64,000 nucleotides of DNA, taken from contig JAODUP010000046.1 of NCBI GenBank assembly GCA_025642065.1, positions 127,001 to 191,000 of the forward strand, in the 5' to 3' direction. The stretch is from Paralvinella palmiformis. Taxonomy: Eukaryota > Annelida > Polychaeta > Terebellida > Alvinellidae. A model generated the notes under the pieces. It was not told the DNA's origin and made no database searches. It saw only the letters and a program-made list of their open reading frames with translations. Position numbers and translations under genes: made by a program. This document shows, in pieces, positions 26,092 through 37,815 of this stretch (positions within the stretch are counted from its first letter, which is position 1; the number at the start of each line of letters is the position of its first letter).

Positions 26092-26420
26092 GCCCTTAAT
26101 TGTTTCTATTTGTCTATTATAAAGAATTTGGTTGCCTTCTTTAAACAACACATGATAAATGTTAGAACCAGCAGCTTTCCCTTCCAACAATTCTCTGACT
26201 TGTCCCAGATTAGCACCAGAAACCTCAGGAGATTCTTCACCAATTTTAGCTATGTCAACAGTTTTAATTAAGCTTCTTCTCCAGCTTTTTTCTCACAGCT
26301 GTTTCTTGTTTGCCATTTTCAGCTTGTCTTCGTGATGGGTCTGCTTCTAACTCTTTCTGCTTCATTTTTCTCTTACATTGTTTCTGTCCTATTTGAGAAT
26401 CTCATCTCTTTTCTCCTTTT
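26092..26420 (-). pseudogene. Decayed coding fragment, family not recognised
   Basis: The minus strand has an unusually protein-like stretch (residue words KTVDIAKIGEESPEVSG, GQVRELLEGKAAGSNIYH, VLFKEGNQILYNRQ) at about 26092-26283. It is preceded, one base out of frame, by a charged Lys/Glu-rich stretch (KRKMKQKELEADPSRRQ) at about 26283-26380 with stops upstream. The frame break and the lack of introns suggest a processed pseudogene or transposon ORF. I do not recognise the family. Confidence 0.4.
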
Positions 26421-27056
26421 CTAATCCATCTAGATATGCCAGAGTTCTATTCTTCTGGGGTCTCATCTTGCATGACAGTTAACATATAGAGTCTAGTCGC
26501 AATCAGTGCCTTCTATTCTGAAGCACTGAATATACCAATTATTTATACAGGGTCTAGATTGGTAGACTTAGCAGACTTTGTTTCTAATCTCAGCCTCTCG
26601 GAAATCTCCCAGTCATCCGTGAAGTACTTCTTGCCGCTCAAGGACATCAATAAACACTTGAAAACATCTTGCTATCAGAAGCAATCAAATAATAAGGATA
26701 CCCTCCGTCCGCGGTGGAGTCAGACAGGACCACCGGATACAGAACAAAATGGTCGGAAGTGATCCCGAAGCCGAAGAGATCCGCACATGGGTAGATCTAC
26801 ATTACACGTGTTTGTGAATTTTGTTTGCCACGATAAGAGAATTGATTGAGACATTAATTCCCAATATTACAGGTAATTCTTAGTATTTTGCCATGTTCAT
26901 ACTATTCCCTAAATTCCGTAATAAATGTTTTTCGTGGTTAGTTTCTAGTGAAATAAACATAATTCTCTAGACAGTGGGAAATAGAGAAGTCTCTGTTGTG
27001 GAACTCTTCTGACGTGTATTTGGAGACTATTTACTATTTCCCGTCATATGATCAAT

Positions 27057-27065
27057 ATGGTAGAG
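27057..27065 (+). CDS. LAMTOR3: Candidate LAMTOR3 first coding exon (3 codons)
   Basis: ATG GTA GAG followed by donor GTAAATG. Joined to the exon at 29487 it gives MVEDLKG, matching the MxDDLK-type starts of animal LAMTOR3 and producing exactly 124 residues. Such a short coding end could match by chance, and a different upstream exon is possible. An EST or RNA-seq read across 27065/29487 would settle it. Confidence 0.5.
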
Positions 27066-30000
27066 GTAAATGTTCGAAGGATTGTGTAAAATGACATGAA
27101 ATTAAAGTTATAAGGTTGTCGCCATCGCGTTTATATTATACTATAATGCTTTTAATATTTTATAATCCGATACGGATGTATGGCACTTGTCAACGTCGAA
27201 TAATTGATATGGGTATGTTAGTGAGCGATAATATAGGTTTAAACTAGATTTGGTACAGTTCAGAATCTGTTTGAGTCTGACCTACTAGACCTAACTCCTA
27301 AGCATGTTGGTGGGTTAGATCTTGGGTCTCCTTGCCCTTTTTTCATCCAACCAGTTATACGGAAAAATTTCCAGATTAATTCGAATTAGACCTAGATTCT
27401 AGTAACATGTCCATGAAGCGGTTAGAATAAACAGCCTATAACTGAGTATAAGTATAACTAGTATAAGTATACTTGTCTTCATCATCTGACATAGTCAGCC
27501 ATCTAGAATAACTTAACCTGTAAATGTGATAGGACTCTTCCTCACTCAAGCCTCTTCACCAATGGGCCCATTTGCCAGTGAACACCAAATTCTCTGGCCC
27601 ATTTGCCACTAATACTTGAGTCTATACGCATAACTGAATATGTAGGTTCGTGATTAAATTAAAGATAGAGCACCAATTTTTAATACTGATTGAAGAACAA
27701 GAATTAAACATTCCTATGGTATCTATTTCATGATTATAGCTCAAATATTAAGGAAGTTAGAGACTTTTTACTTCTTCAAAAATGTCGAATTTATGGTTAC
27801 TTACTTAACATGGAAATGAATGGGTCTGTGACCTCAAATCAAAACTAACTATTTAATGTCTAAATAACTAATTGATGTCTAAAAAAATTAATGTCTAAAT
27901 ATTTAAATAAGTAGCTGATGGCCAAATAACTATCTGATATCTAAATAAATAACTAATTTCTAAATAATTAATTGTTGTCTAAAAAAATTATTGATGTCTT
28001 AAAAGTAAATGACTAAATATTTAAATAAGTAACTGGTGTCTAAATAATTAATTGATGGCTAAAAAACTAACTAATGTCTACTACACTGTCATATGTTCCG
28101 TCCGTTTGCCAGTATGCCACCATGTACATGTTTCTAGGTGGATTTCCAAACGGCAAACCAGAAAAATCACAGCTGGCCAAATATTTTTCCACAAGCTACT
28201 ACAGACGTTTGAATGTACATACGACTATGAAACTTTCAGCAAATTAAACTTTAGAACATTATCTGCATTTTGTATATGTTTGTATTTATTTTAAAAGATT
28301 TGTTCAAGGTAATTTAAATGGCTTTTGTCAACATGTAACTTCATCAACGCACCATTAATTAAATTTTCGGCTGATCATTAAAATTCAAAAACAAGTCTAA
28401 AGTATGGAAAACCCCTGACGTCATCCACCAGTCAAACCAATAAGAATATCTGTATAAGCATCATGAATATTCATAAAAGAGGGAACCCCACGAAATGATC
28501 TGAAAGAAATGTTGATCCCTGTGGTGCTGGCTCCATCCACGATTCAGAACAAAGAGCCATTTATATTTAATTGATATAATTACCAACAATACCATTAAAA
28601 CAAAACTAGTAATATTATTGTTATTGGTCTTACATATTTTTTTTAATTTCAACCAAATAGATTGTAAATCTGCCACAGTTAACATTTACAAAATACATAT
28701 TATGCAAACACAGTCTCTAAGGTACATTCATGAGGTAATTTATTGGAAACTTAAATATTTAATATCCTTTATTATTAACAGTGCAACATTAATTTGTGGT
28801 GTAACCAGTGTCACTGTTCATGATCTGATTAATCGGAGTAGACCCAGTTTGTTCCTTTGATATAAGTTTATTATGTTTACGACACAAGTAGCAGCATCGG
28901 TGTTGAATGGGTCTAACTATAAAGGGCGAGTTGGCCTAACCATGAGGGGTGAATAGGTAGGCCATGAAAACTAGTTAATTTTAGGTGGCAAGCATTCCCA
29001 TGGGAAGACAATGAGGCAGTATGATGCACTGGGTAGGGGAAGAGTGAGGGGCTAAGATGTTTTGGTTTTCACTGTTCAGTGAGGAACTGGAGACTTGTCA
29101 CCCATGAACTTTACCTCTTGAAACAGTCACTGTTACAGTGTGCCCCAAAATTGTTCACCTCTCCGACCTATTTGACTAGACACTTTGGAACCCATATATG
29201 AAATTATACATTCCACTTAGATTTACTACATTTCAGAAGTGAATAAATGTATTTATTTTTATTAGCAATCAGCATGTTACCTTGATAGAATTGCAGAAAT
29301 ACCTTGGGTTAGGCAAGCAGTGTAGATAAATAATAATTATCTTTTAAATCTCTTGTAGAATTTTTACAGACATATTATTTGGGGTGTTATTATATTACAT
29401 ATTATTTGTACAGCACCTATGATAAAATCTGCATCCGATCAAAATAAGTGTGATTTTCTTTAGATTTGTAACTTGTTTACTTTCAGGATTTAAAAGGTCA
29501 TTTCCTCCAACTGCTAAGAATGTAAGTTGGCAATTAAAATGTTACGGTACTTTTATTAAAACCCACTATAAGTGGATGATCACAAGGTTTTATATCTGTT
29601 AATGTTATAACAGTTTAGTAATTATGTACTACTTGTTTTGTTAATGCATTTTTTAGCTGTGAAAACTGTTATGATGGTGGAGGAAGATAAAATAAAGGGG
29701 CTACCAAAAAAGGCTTCTTAGATAATTCGTTCTCAGAATTATCCCCTGTTTCTTAACTCATGACGTCATGTAGTTATTGTGTATTTATTGTAGCAGCTCC
29801 CACTCTGTAATATGGAATGGTGAAGGGGCTTCAAATTACATTATGTCTTGATGTTTTTAAATTGGTTTTAGACTCACCCAGTCAAATATTGATCATATTT
29901 ACCTTAGTAGTGCTTTTTGCTAAATTGTTAATACAATGCAATACAGTACAACACGATTTATTTTATTCACCATCATACAGTTAGATTTTTCATGAAACTC

Positions 30001-32608
30001 AACTAATAACAGTTGAAAGCTGTATGATGCATAATGCTCATATTTAAGACATTCCCCTGTGAGAATACAGTGAAATTGATTTACATATTTGAAATCATTT
30101 CTCTTATAAAACTTTATAAGTATATGTTATTAATTTCTGGAAGACAAAGAAATAAGCACATACATAATGCAGTTATTTTAATTGATCAATGTTGTTAATT
30201 TGTTGTAAAACATTTCTTCCAAGAGTATTAAAAATTGCATAATATAAGAATGGGTCCATAGTTACATATTTTATAATAGGTCAGTTAGTTACAGGATTAT
30301 TATTTTTCTTACCTTTTGCTGCAAAATTCATTACTTCTTATTTTATTGTAGTTTTATGATTTGGATTAATTATTTCCTGTCTAAAAGATAGTACTAATTG
30401 AAATATTAATAATTTATTTGTTGCAAATGAGCTGTATGAAAGCAGAAATCTAGAACACCATTTAGCATTAAGTTGGTTACTAATTTCTATTGTGGCCAGA
30501 GAAGATCTGTTTTATCCACATGATGACAAGAAGAATGCAGCACCATAGCCATATACTGTGGTTTACTTAAGAAGATGTATTCATTCTTTGTATGTTTTTT
30601 AATAGTGGAAGACATACTCTATATTTCAGGGTGGATGGATTACATGCAATCATTATTACAGACAGAGATGGTGTGCCTGTTTTAAAAGGTATGATACACA
30701 AAGTTAGTTTGTTTAGTCTATAAATAGTAAAATGATATTCTTCTATGCGTACAGTAAACTAAATAAGGGACAGTCCACCCTCAGAAAATATTTCTTAAAT
30801 ATATAATGCTTAGAACATTAACAAAAAATTCCACATTAATAAGCACAAAATATACCTGATATCATAGATATGGGGAAATAATCCAAATTATTGGAGGGCT
30901 GCCTTATGGCTGCACCGGAAGTCAGATTTGAAGGCGGGACGGAGAAAGCTGAAATGCTCTGATGTCACACAAGTGCTTTAGGCGGACAAGGATTATAGCT
31001 TCTCTTGAGCGCTAATATCTGAGGCATTTTGAATCATCTTCCTCTTGTAAGGTTCCTTCTGGCTCAAACCGATATGGTTATATGTCATTCATGACATAAT
31101 TTTAACAAGATAATTGTGTCCTGAAAATTTGAAATGAAGGTGGATGATCCCTTCAGTGACCTCCAAGGGTAATGAGTTATGTGATCGGTCAGTGGCCAAC
31201 AATGCTATCAGTTAGGGTGTGGGGATTTCTTTTTGTACTGTGAGCTGCTGAATTAAAACAAATTCTAAATACAGAAATATAACTGATTGCTGGTGTACAT
31301 TTTTGTTGTTTTCCAGTTGCTGATGAGCACTTGCCACATGCTGCAATGCAGCCACGTCTCCTGGCAACTGCAGCAATGGCTGTCGAACAGGCAAACAAAT
31401 TGGGCGTCTCGAACAACAAGAATATTATAACAGTCTACAAAAACCACCAGTTAATCAGTATTAACAGACAGCCATTAATCGTCAACATGATTGCAAATGC
31501 CAATGCAAATACTGGTATGTATTTCCTGCAACTGATCTTTGCCTATCGTAATATTTGATTAGATGTATTCTTTGTAAAACATAAATATGTCCATTAAGGT
31601 ACTCACTGTCATATTGGGGCATTCCCATGGTATAGTGGTTAGAGCACTGCATTGCAAATCTCCAGGTTGTGGGTTTGAATCCAGCCCATACCTGTGTTTG
31701 TGGGATTTGTTGTCCTTAGCAGACTCCCCTCAGCCACATTGATCCTTCTTTTTCCTGCAGTAATTAGTAATGTAATTGTTATTATTATTACCTAGATCAT
31801 ATTTTTAACTACTGTATATACTCGCGTATAAGTCACACAATTTATTGGAAGTGTTTTCTCTTGTCTTTCAAAGCCAAACTTAATTGTGATAACTGCCATG
31901 ATTAGTTAATCCAATGCTCTAATTAGTGACATGATCACAAATACGTGTTATTACTATTGAAATATGTTAGCGTGTGTAATTGAACGGAATGGTAAATGAG
32001 GCCACGCAAAGAACGACCACAGAAGCCACATCAAAGGAAAACGATTACATAAACACTCTGTTCATTACTTCCAAAGCTGGCACATGGGAACTATTAATAA
32101 GATACTTCAAACAGCATTACGGAAATGAATGGACAGCAACAGCCAACCTGAAGGAAACAACAGCCTCTTCGGGCTGTTGTTTCCTGTCATCAAACAGTTG
32201 AATTAGCAATGATTTAAATGGCATGGAAGATGATGTATTATGGGTTGAACAGCATGACAAATCTGACTCCGACGAAGAAGGTGACGAGATGTTCAGCGAA
32301 GAGAATGATGATGATGATACATTTTGGGATTTTGAATAAATACGGCTGATAATTTGCTGATTTTAGTGCGTCTTATATGCACAGGTTCGACTCCAGGCGG
32401 ATTATTGGTTCTAGAAACGGGTGCGTTGTATACACGGAAGCGACTTATATGCAAGTATATATGGTAAACCAATTCTATTATTTGAATGATCTTGCCATCA
32501 GTAACATCCAGCTAATTTCACTTGCTTTTTACAGGTCTGATTTTGAGCCTCGAGGCTGACATGCAGGAGCCTTTAGATGATATATGTGCAGCCTTAGAGC
32601 TCCATTAG
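27057..32608 (+). CDS. LAMTOR3: LAMTOR3, Ragulator complex subunit (MP1), 124 aa
   Basis: LAMTOR3 pairs with LAMTOR2 in the Ragulator scaffold on late endosome/lysosome membranes, where it helps recruit Rag GTPases for mTORC1 signalling and acts as a MEK1-ERK scaffold. Coding exons: 27057-27065 (start codon, tentative), 29487-29521, 30630-30688, 31317-31514 and 32535-32608 (stop TAG 32606-32608). All join in phase. The protein reads MVEDLKG near the start, then VDGLHAIIITDRDGVPVLK, the centre with RLLATAAMAVEQANKLG and NKNIITVYKNHQL, then ANANTGLILSLEADMQ at the end. These are the conserved blocks of the roadblock/LC7 fold. The total of 124 residues equals the human protein. Everything from 29487 on is firm; the 9-bp first exon is chosen because it supplies an ATG, a GTAAAT donor, phase 0 and the expected MxxDLK start. 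Intron 4 carries a SINE and a pogo-type element. Confidence 0.93.
27842..28080. repeat. Degenerate tandem repeat, AATGTCTAAATAACTAAT-like unit
   Basis: Repeated words TGATGTCTAAA, AAATAACTAAT and AAATATTTAAATAAGTA recur with spacing of roughly 17-20 bases and longer order (the block AAATATTTAAATAAGTA occurs twice about 120 bases apart). An old, diverged minisatellite in intron 1 of LAMTOR3. Confidence 0.7.
28416..28470 (+). promoter_or_regulatory. CRE, CCAAT box and ATGAATATTCAT palindrome cluster
   Basis: TGACGTCA (perfect cAMP-response element) at 28416-28423, CCAAT at 28437-28441 and the palindrome ATGAATATTCAT at about 28463-28474 lie within 60 bases. The site is 1 kb ahead of LAMTOR3 exon 2. 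It could be an internal or true promoter if the start exon at 27057 is wrong, or chance. Sequence alone cannot show activity. Confidence 0.3.
29325..29430 (+). repeat. Dispersed AT-rich repeat (LINE/SINE tail type), copy 1
   Basis: Shares AAATAATAATTATC, TTTAAATCTCTT, GACATATTATTTGGGGT and TATTACATATTATTTGTA with 35596-35785. The third copy, inverted at 43345-43545, is more diverged. The 35.7-kb copy ends in (ATT)n like a retroposon tail. Confidence 0.75.
30763..31155 (-). mobile_element. piggyBac-type MITE, internally deleted copy
   Basis: One end reads AGGGACAGTCCACCCTCAGA at 30765 and the other ends in GGTGGATGATCCCT at 31152, an imperfect inverted repeat of the first. Inside are blocks shared with the longer copy at 44795-45434 in opposite orientation: ATCATAGATATGGGGAAATA, CCTTCTGGCTCAAACC, GTCATTCATGACATAATTTT. 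It is about 250 bp shorter than that copy. The TTAA target sites have decayed (ATAA left, TTCA right). It lies in LAMTOR3 intron 3. Confidence 0.8.
31617..31770 (+). mobile_element. tRNA-derived SINE, family B
   Basis: A-box TATAGTGGTTAGAGCAC and B-box GGTTTGAATCC with tRNA-like spacing, followed by CATACCTGTGTTTGTGGGAT, which is shared with the copy at 4187. In LAMTOR3 intron 4, same strand as the gene. Confidence 0.7.
31812..32464 (+). mobile_element. pogo/Tigger-type element with transposase C-terminal remnant
   Basis: Flanked by TA on both sides (31810-31811 and 32465-32466). Inverted ends: CTGTATATACTCGCGTATAA at the left, the complement of which appears at the right as TTATATGCAAGTATATATGG. 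Inside, from about 32201 to 32338, a frame reads SNDLNGMEDDVLW then an acidic run (DSDEEGDEMFSEENDDDD) and a stop. This resembles the acidic C-terminal tail of pogo-family transposases after the GISNxLDGTEDD block. The catalytic core is missing. It sits in LAMTOR3 intron 4. Confidence 0.75.
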
Positions 32609-32995
32609 TACTGTTAAGGGAGCTATCTGCATTGCCACTGGTCTGTTTGTAAAAATTGTCTGTTAAAGTGTGATATTTTCACAGAACAGCTTTGTTCAAG
32701 TTTGTTATGTATTGCTTTAACCTCAGTTTCGGCTATATTTGTAGATGGTATATTTTGTGATAGATTCAATGATTATCCATGTACCTGTATTAAGTTTTTT
32801 AGCAGTGTTTATTTTAGTAAGAACTGCTATGTCTTATTATGATGTGTTACTTGCATGTGAATTACACAAGTGACCACTCGGTGGTGAACTGGGATTTACC
32901 ATTTTAGTATTTAGTACCATGAGAGACAACCTTGTCACCATGGAAGAAGATGGCCAATTTCATTTCAGCATTAATAAAGATTTATTCAGTAGTCA
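32609..32995 (+). other. LAMTOR3: LAMTOR3 3' untranslated region (inferred)
   Basis: Follows the stop codon at 32608. A canonical AATAAA is at 32973-32978, so cleavage is expected at about 32990-33000. No second open frame with similarity is present. Confidence 0.6.
32973..32978 (+). terminator. LAMTOR3: Polyadenylation signal AATAAA for LAMTOR3
   Basis: First canonical AATAAA after the stop codon, 365 bases downstream. Function is inferred from position. Confidence 0.55.
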
Positions 32996-35900
32996 TCTCT
33001 CTCAGCCATTTTATGTACAGCAAGCGTTGTCCTTAATCCAATTATAATTCCTACTAGCAGTCTGTGACCACGATATCTTCTGTACTCTCTGTTTTCTTTT
33101 GTCCTATGTCCTAATGGTTGATATGTTAAGTTTTCCAATGCTGGCTCCAGTGCACAAACACTCACAAGTAGATTTGTGATTCCAATGACAGCTGGTGGTT
33201 TGATAATTGATATTCTCTTTCTGACAGTTGTACTTGAATGGTCGAATGAACTCCATACAAAATAGAGGGTTATGCTCCTTGATTAAAAATAACTGATACT
33301 GTTCACAGAAATTGAAACAGTCCTTCACTTCGGTATTATAGCATATCATCGAGTAACTATCTCTTCCATCAGAAGACATTGTCTGTCAACTCGTATTGTT
33401 TTTGTTGACCTGCCCTTTCCTTTATTATGGCCAGTAAGGTGCTGGCTACAAAAATGTAACACCATTTAGTGAACATCATGTTTAGTCACTCTCTTTATCT
33501 AGGTGATTGCTGCACTGTAGATATCCAGGTCTTGGATCCCAGTGTTACACGATGAGTCTGTGGGATGTTTTGTTTGATTATTGTTTAATTTCCATAGGAA
33601 ATATCATGATGGCTATGTTTCTTCAGATGAGACTCTTACTTGGTTAAGTGAAACAAAGTGCTCACATAGCAAGATAACTGTTGGATACGAATATGAGTGT
33701 TTTGTACAAATGGGCCACAATTTGTGTTCATTTATAGCTCACATTTTGTATTAAATGTTTATTGCCCTGGCAGTCTAAAGAAAATCTTTTGTTGGAAGCT
33801 TCTTTTTATGAGATGTTTAGATAATTGCATCTTCTATCCCATTCTCTTTAGTTCAGTATGTGCTTAGCTTTGAATTATAATATTGTTGCTTAAATACACA
33901 TATTTAGATATTATTTATTCGAAGAGTCATAACACAGAGGGTCGACGTTCCCAGTGGGTAAATATAAATAGTATTGTATGCTATCTGATATATATATATA
34001 TATAAAGTTATTGGAGTTGTTGTTATGTTAAACTATTTCTAAGATATTAAATGAAAACCGAATTTGCTTGAGCCATTATTCAGTGGAGCATCTTTATGTG
34101 GTGTCGTATAATTATATGTAAATAAAAATCATCAGATTATTATGTGTCGTCATTACATGCAGTTACACAGCCAACGGAGGATTCATATTTTAAAACTATT
34201 TACTATGGATGCTAGTTCTAAAACTACTGTTTTTTCAATTTGTTTATCACTTGAACTGTTGTCATACACTGGCTGATGCAAGGAAATCACAGTGTAATTG
34301 GAGACATTATCTCTTATACACTAAGTGAACATACACAACACACTGTTCTCTGATAGCCCACAAGACAGAAGCAAGTTATTCTGGAGCCAGAAATAACTAA
34401 CCGAGCATTGAGTTAAGAACGCTAGTTATTTATTGTATTGCACTACATTCAACGTAGACCAGTGGTTACTATTGCACAATTTTATTCCAAAAACTTGACT
34501 ATATACGAGACAGGCGATAAACATTTTGCGGTAATCCTGAAGTAATCTGTCCACTGAGCAGACTTGAAATAAACCTTTCTAACAATTACTGGTTGTCTGG
34601 ATTGATTAAAAATTGTAATAATGATGTTGAGGCATTTATCATAAAAAGATTAGAACATTTGACGGGCATTTCTTGCAAACAGTAAGTAAAAACTGAAGAA
34701 GGATTACTACTATAATAAATTCCATGGAAACATCATATACTAGTAATACAGGAACACAACTCTGTGGTCCTACCATTCTTTTACCTCATCGGATTAAACT
34801 GGTTCTTGCAATGAAACAATAGAGTCCTCTTCCCTTTTTTAATGCTTCTGAACAATTTGTCAATTATACGGTTAGATTTAGCAAAGCAACCATTCTACAA
34901 GTTTTGTTGACAAAACATTCCATATACATATAACATACGTATACAATAATTATCGGTATATATCACAGTCTGTACTCATGTTTATAAACTTAAACAAGGC
35001 AGTCGAGTCAATGTGGGGCTGGGCCCTGAGCTTCTGAACCATTTTCGATAGCATTAAAATCGATTTATCAACACAATCTAGTTCTCTTCAACAGTGATAT
35101 GTGAATTTCTTAGACACTGATAATTTTATACCTATAGGAGGAAGGTGAAGATTGCCCATCCGGAAATGAAAATAAAACATTTTAAAATAGTTTTTTTTTC
35201 TTCTAATTGAACAAAAGCTAAGAGCTGTTTACCCAAGTGTTATATCAAATATGCTCCAAAATCAATGGGATTCCTAAGCATATCTGATAATATTTTCTGC
35301 ACAACTTCAAGCCATCCTAATAGTATACAGGTTTTTAATTAGTTACAGTAACCAATCAGTTTCAAAACTGACTAACAATACCAATTTATAATCCTAATTT
35401 TATAATACAGTGTGCCTACTACAATTCATTCTTCAACTGTTGCGACTGGTCCATTATCCATCAATAATTTGATGTAACAATGATATAGCAGACAAAATAA
35501 TCCAATTCATATTTACATATTATGTTATATTTATCTCTGCACATACAAAGATAATAATTTTGCAATTTATTGCATGAGTTACAGCTTTCATCTTTAAATC
35601 CATTCTAAAACCATACCTGTCCAAGGTCGCTTTCACAGATAAATAATAATTATCATTTAAATCTCTTATATGTTTTTTTAGACATATTATTTGGGGTATA
35701 TTACATATTATTTGTAAAGCGCCTTTGAAAGTCTCCTGCTAGTAAGGGTGCTTTATTAAATATACATTATTATTATTATTATTACTACCTGAAAGTAAAG
35801 TGACTAGTTATAACAATAGTATTCATGATATTAACAACAAAGTCCTAATAATTTACATATACAATTCAGTAACAAAGAAATTGTTTTGAAATCATTAACT

Positions 35901-37152
35901 TTTTCAACAACAAATTTGCCAGCCGGCTATTTTTAATAGTGTTAACAATAAAAAACCTTCACAAATATCAACTATCAGTGCGCTCGTGCTGAGACGTGAA
36001 CACATCATCTTACAGAAAGTGAACACTGGTCAAGTTTAACAATCGTCACAGTCTTGATGACTGTAGTCATGTGTATATAGTGAATAGGAAACTCAGAAAT
36101 GATTTATTTTTATGCGAACATGTTTAGCATATTGTAAGCGGGGCTTTCCCACAAAGAAGCCACTGTAAGAATGTGAGCAAAAAAGGTATAAATGCTCAAT
36201 CTCACTAGTGTTAAGGTGACTAGGATATCATCATGAATAAAATACTGGTCACTGCATAAGGGCTTCAGTTTTTAAAGCAGACTGTTCTAGTACACACACA
36301 CACACTAACTAACTAAACATGGATTCACCTTGTGGGACATGGACTTACGTGTACCAGGACAATATAAAATTTCATCTGGTAAAAACACAGGAATGTATAC
36401 CTCTTTCTATCTCACATACAAACACCTTGCTATGTTTATAAAAAAAAGAAACCTGCAGGTTTAGAAATGGTGCCTACTGGGCATTATATTATACGAGTCT
36501 GCCAAAATGGAGTAACACTTTACTGCATAGTTTCCAATTGAGGCATACTATCCAATAATACATCCCCCTTTCAACAATGAAAATACAAACAAATATACAA
36601 ATATTGGATGCCATGTTTGCTTCAATAACTAAACTGCAGATGTCCTAAATAACTAACTTACCCCCAGCGGGTTCAGCATTTTGAAATAGTCTACATCCCA
36701 GCTGGAAAATGATTCGATGTGAAAACAAAGCCTCAAACTTGGGCAAAATGCAATCCTATTTGAAATATACAGCACGTCAATGGATTTAATAAGTAGTTCC
36801 ACTGGTGATATCAAACTGTTCTAGGCCAGTAATGGCCATTAAGACTAATATTCATTGCTGCCTACTATCATAAATATTGTCACACAATCATCTGCATTGC
36901 CATAGGTGCTTTAAAACATAGTTACAAGCAGATCGCATGTAAATATATCAGTCATATTCAGCAGGTGTGGAAATCTAAAATAATACTATACTGTTTCAAA
37001 GAAAAATACTCATTATACAAAAATAACAAATTTATATATATATATATATGATTCTATGAAGTTATCTGATTTGATTTGATGCTCAGCAATCCACTGATGA
37101 CAACAATGAGACAGGATGAAAGACTACACAACATTTCTTAACATCTCAATCA
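32996..37152. other. Intergenic DNA between convergent LAMTOR3 and XYLT
   Basis: No gene recognised. A weak tRNA-like SINE trace is near 33490-33640 and a dispersed repeat copy is at 35596-35785. The 3'UTR of XYLT must occupy the right part. TTTATT (AATAAA on the minus strand) occurs at 36103-36108, one plausible end of that transcript, but the position is a guess. The frame at 33104-33379 has no recognised similarity. Confidence 0.6.
35596..35785 (+). repeat. Dispersed AT-rich repeat, copy 2, with (ATT)n tail
   Basis: Same family as 29325-29430 and, inverted, 43345-43545: CAAGGTCGCTTTCACAGAT, AAATAATAATTATC, GACATATTATTTGGGGTATA, CTGCTAGTAAGG, ending in ATTATTATTATTATT. The tail and the phrase GTAAAGCGCCTTTGAAA resemble 3' ends of L2-like LINEs or SINEs that borrow them. 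Confidence 0.75.
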
Positions 37153-37815
37153 CTATCTCATACGGCCTGTTTCTGGATTTACCCGACCTAACTGTGATTT
37201 AGGATCGGGCGAGAGCGAACTCCACGTGGTTATATTACACAGCTGTATCCCTGGACAGGGTAGGATTGACCCGACAGAGCACAGTTCTCCTACAGTCCAA
37301 AATTTGAATGTCAAGTCATCGATCCACTCCAGCAGCTGTACTCCGGCCATTAGTGAATTTCTCATAGCAACCGATGCTGCAAGTTGTGGATCATCTAATT
37401 CTAGTGAGGCACCGATGTCAAACTGGGGCTTATCCTTCTCATATTTTCCATCCGGACCTCTGTGCAGCATCTTTGCTTCACTGTCTGTTATAGGTCTTCC
37501 GCCATAATGTGAATAAGGACTGACGAGGAAGTGAAGTTCGGCAATGATATTCCAGTTGTGCTGAACTTTGACGGTCCATATTCCAGGCCTCAGCGGCCGT
37601 TCGAAGTCCATGACCAGCGGCACAGCATACTCGTTATTGTTGATGTTGATGGCAAATGATGTGGCAACAACCTGGGCTGGATCTATCACCGAGATGGTTA
37701 CTTCCATCACGGGACCACTGGACCAGTACAGCGCCACCGTAAACGAGCTATGTGGACCAATCTGGTTTCCAACATTCTTAAACATCTCTTCTTTTACGTC
37801 AAATGTTGTTCCAAC
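37153..37815 (-). CDS. XYLT (oxt): XYLT last coding exon (Xylo_C domain)
   Basis: 221 codons. It starts after acceptor TATTCCAG as [16 protein letters not shown] and ends with TAG. It contains [36 protein letters not shown] and [18 protein letters not shown], conserved through animal xylosyltransferases. The end of the protein aligns with the family end, so no further exon is expected. Confidence 0.95.
   Translation of the reverse strand, partial: VGTTFDVKEEMFKNVGNQIGPHSSFTVALYWSSGPVMEVTISVIDPAQVVATSFAININNNEYAVPLVMDFERPLRPGIWTVKVQHNWNIIAELHFLVSPYSHYGGRPITDSEAKMLHRGPDGKYEKDKPQFDIGASLELDDPQLAASVAMRNSLMAGVQLLEWIDDLTFKFWTVGELCSVGSILPCPGIQLCNITTWSSLSPDPKSQLGRVNPETGRMR

Larger units (their letters stand above)
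22982..27056. other. Intergenic DNA upstream of LAMTOR3
   Basis: AT-rich, no intact gene. Contents recognised: a 32-bp sequence shared with 7965-7996 (at 23000-23031), an (AT)n tract at about 24237-24256, a LINE reverse-transcriptase scrap on the minus strand near 24700-24800, and a decayed coding fragment on the minus strand at 26092-26420. A short open frame at 26559-26762 on the plus strand has no recognised similarity. Confidence 0.6.
27066..29486 (+). other. LAMTOR3 intron 1 (if the start exon is right)
   Basis: About 2.4 kb. It contains a degenerate tandem repeat at 27842-28080, a cluster of promoter-like words at 28416-28470, and one copy of a dispersed AT-rich repeat at 29325-29430. 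The open frames at 28052-28294 and 28618-28860 show no recognisable similarity. Confidence 0.5.

Noticed and set aside
33490..33640. SINE-like trace (GGTGATTGCTGCACTGTAG, TTGGATCCCAGTG, TGTGGGATGTT)
   Set aside because: Box B is too weak and the body too diverged to assign to a family with confidence.
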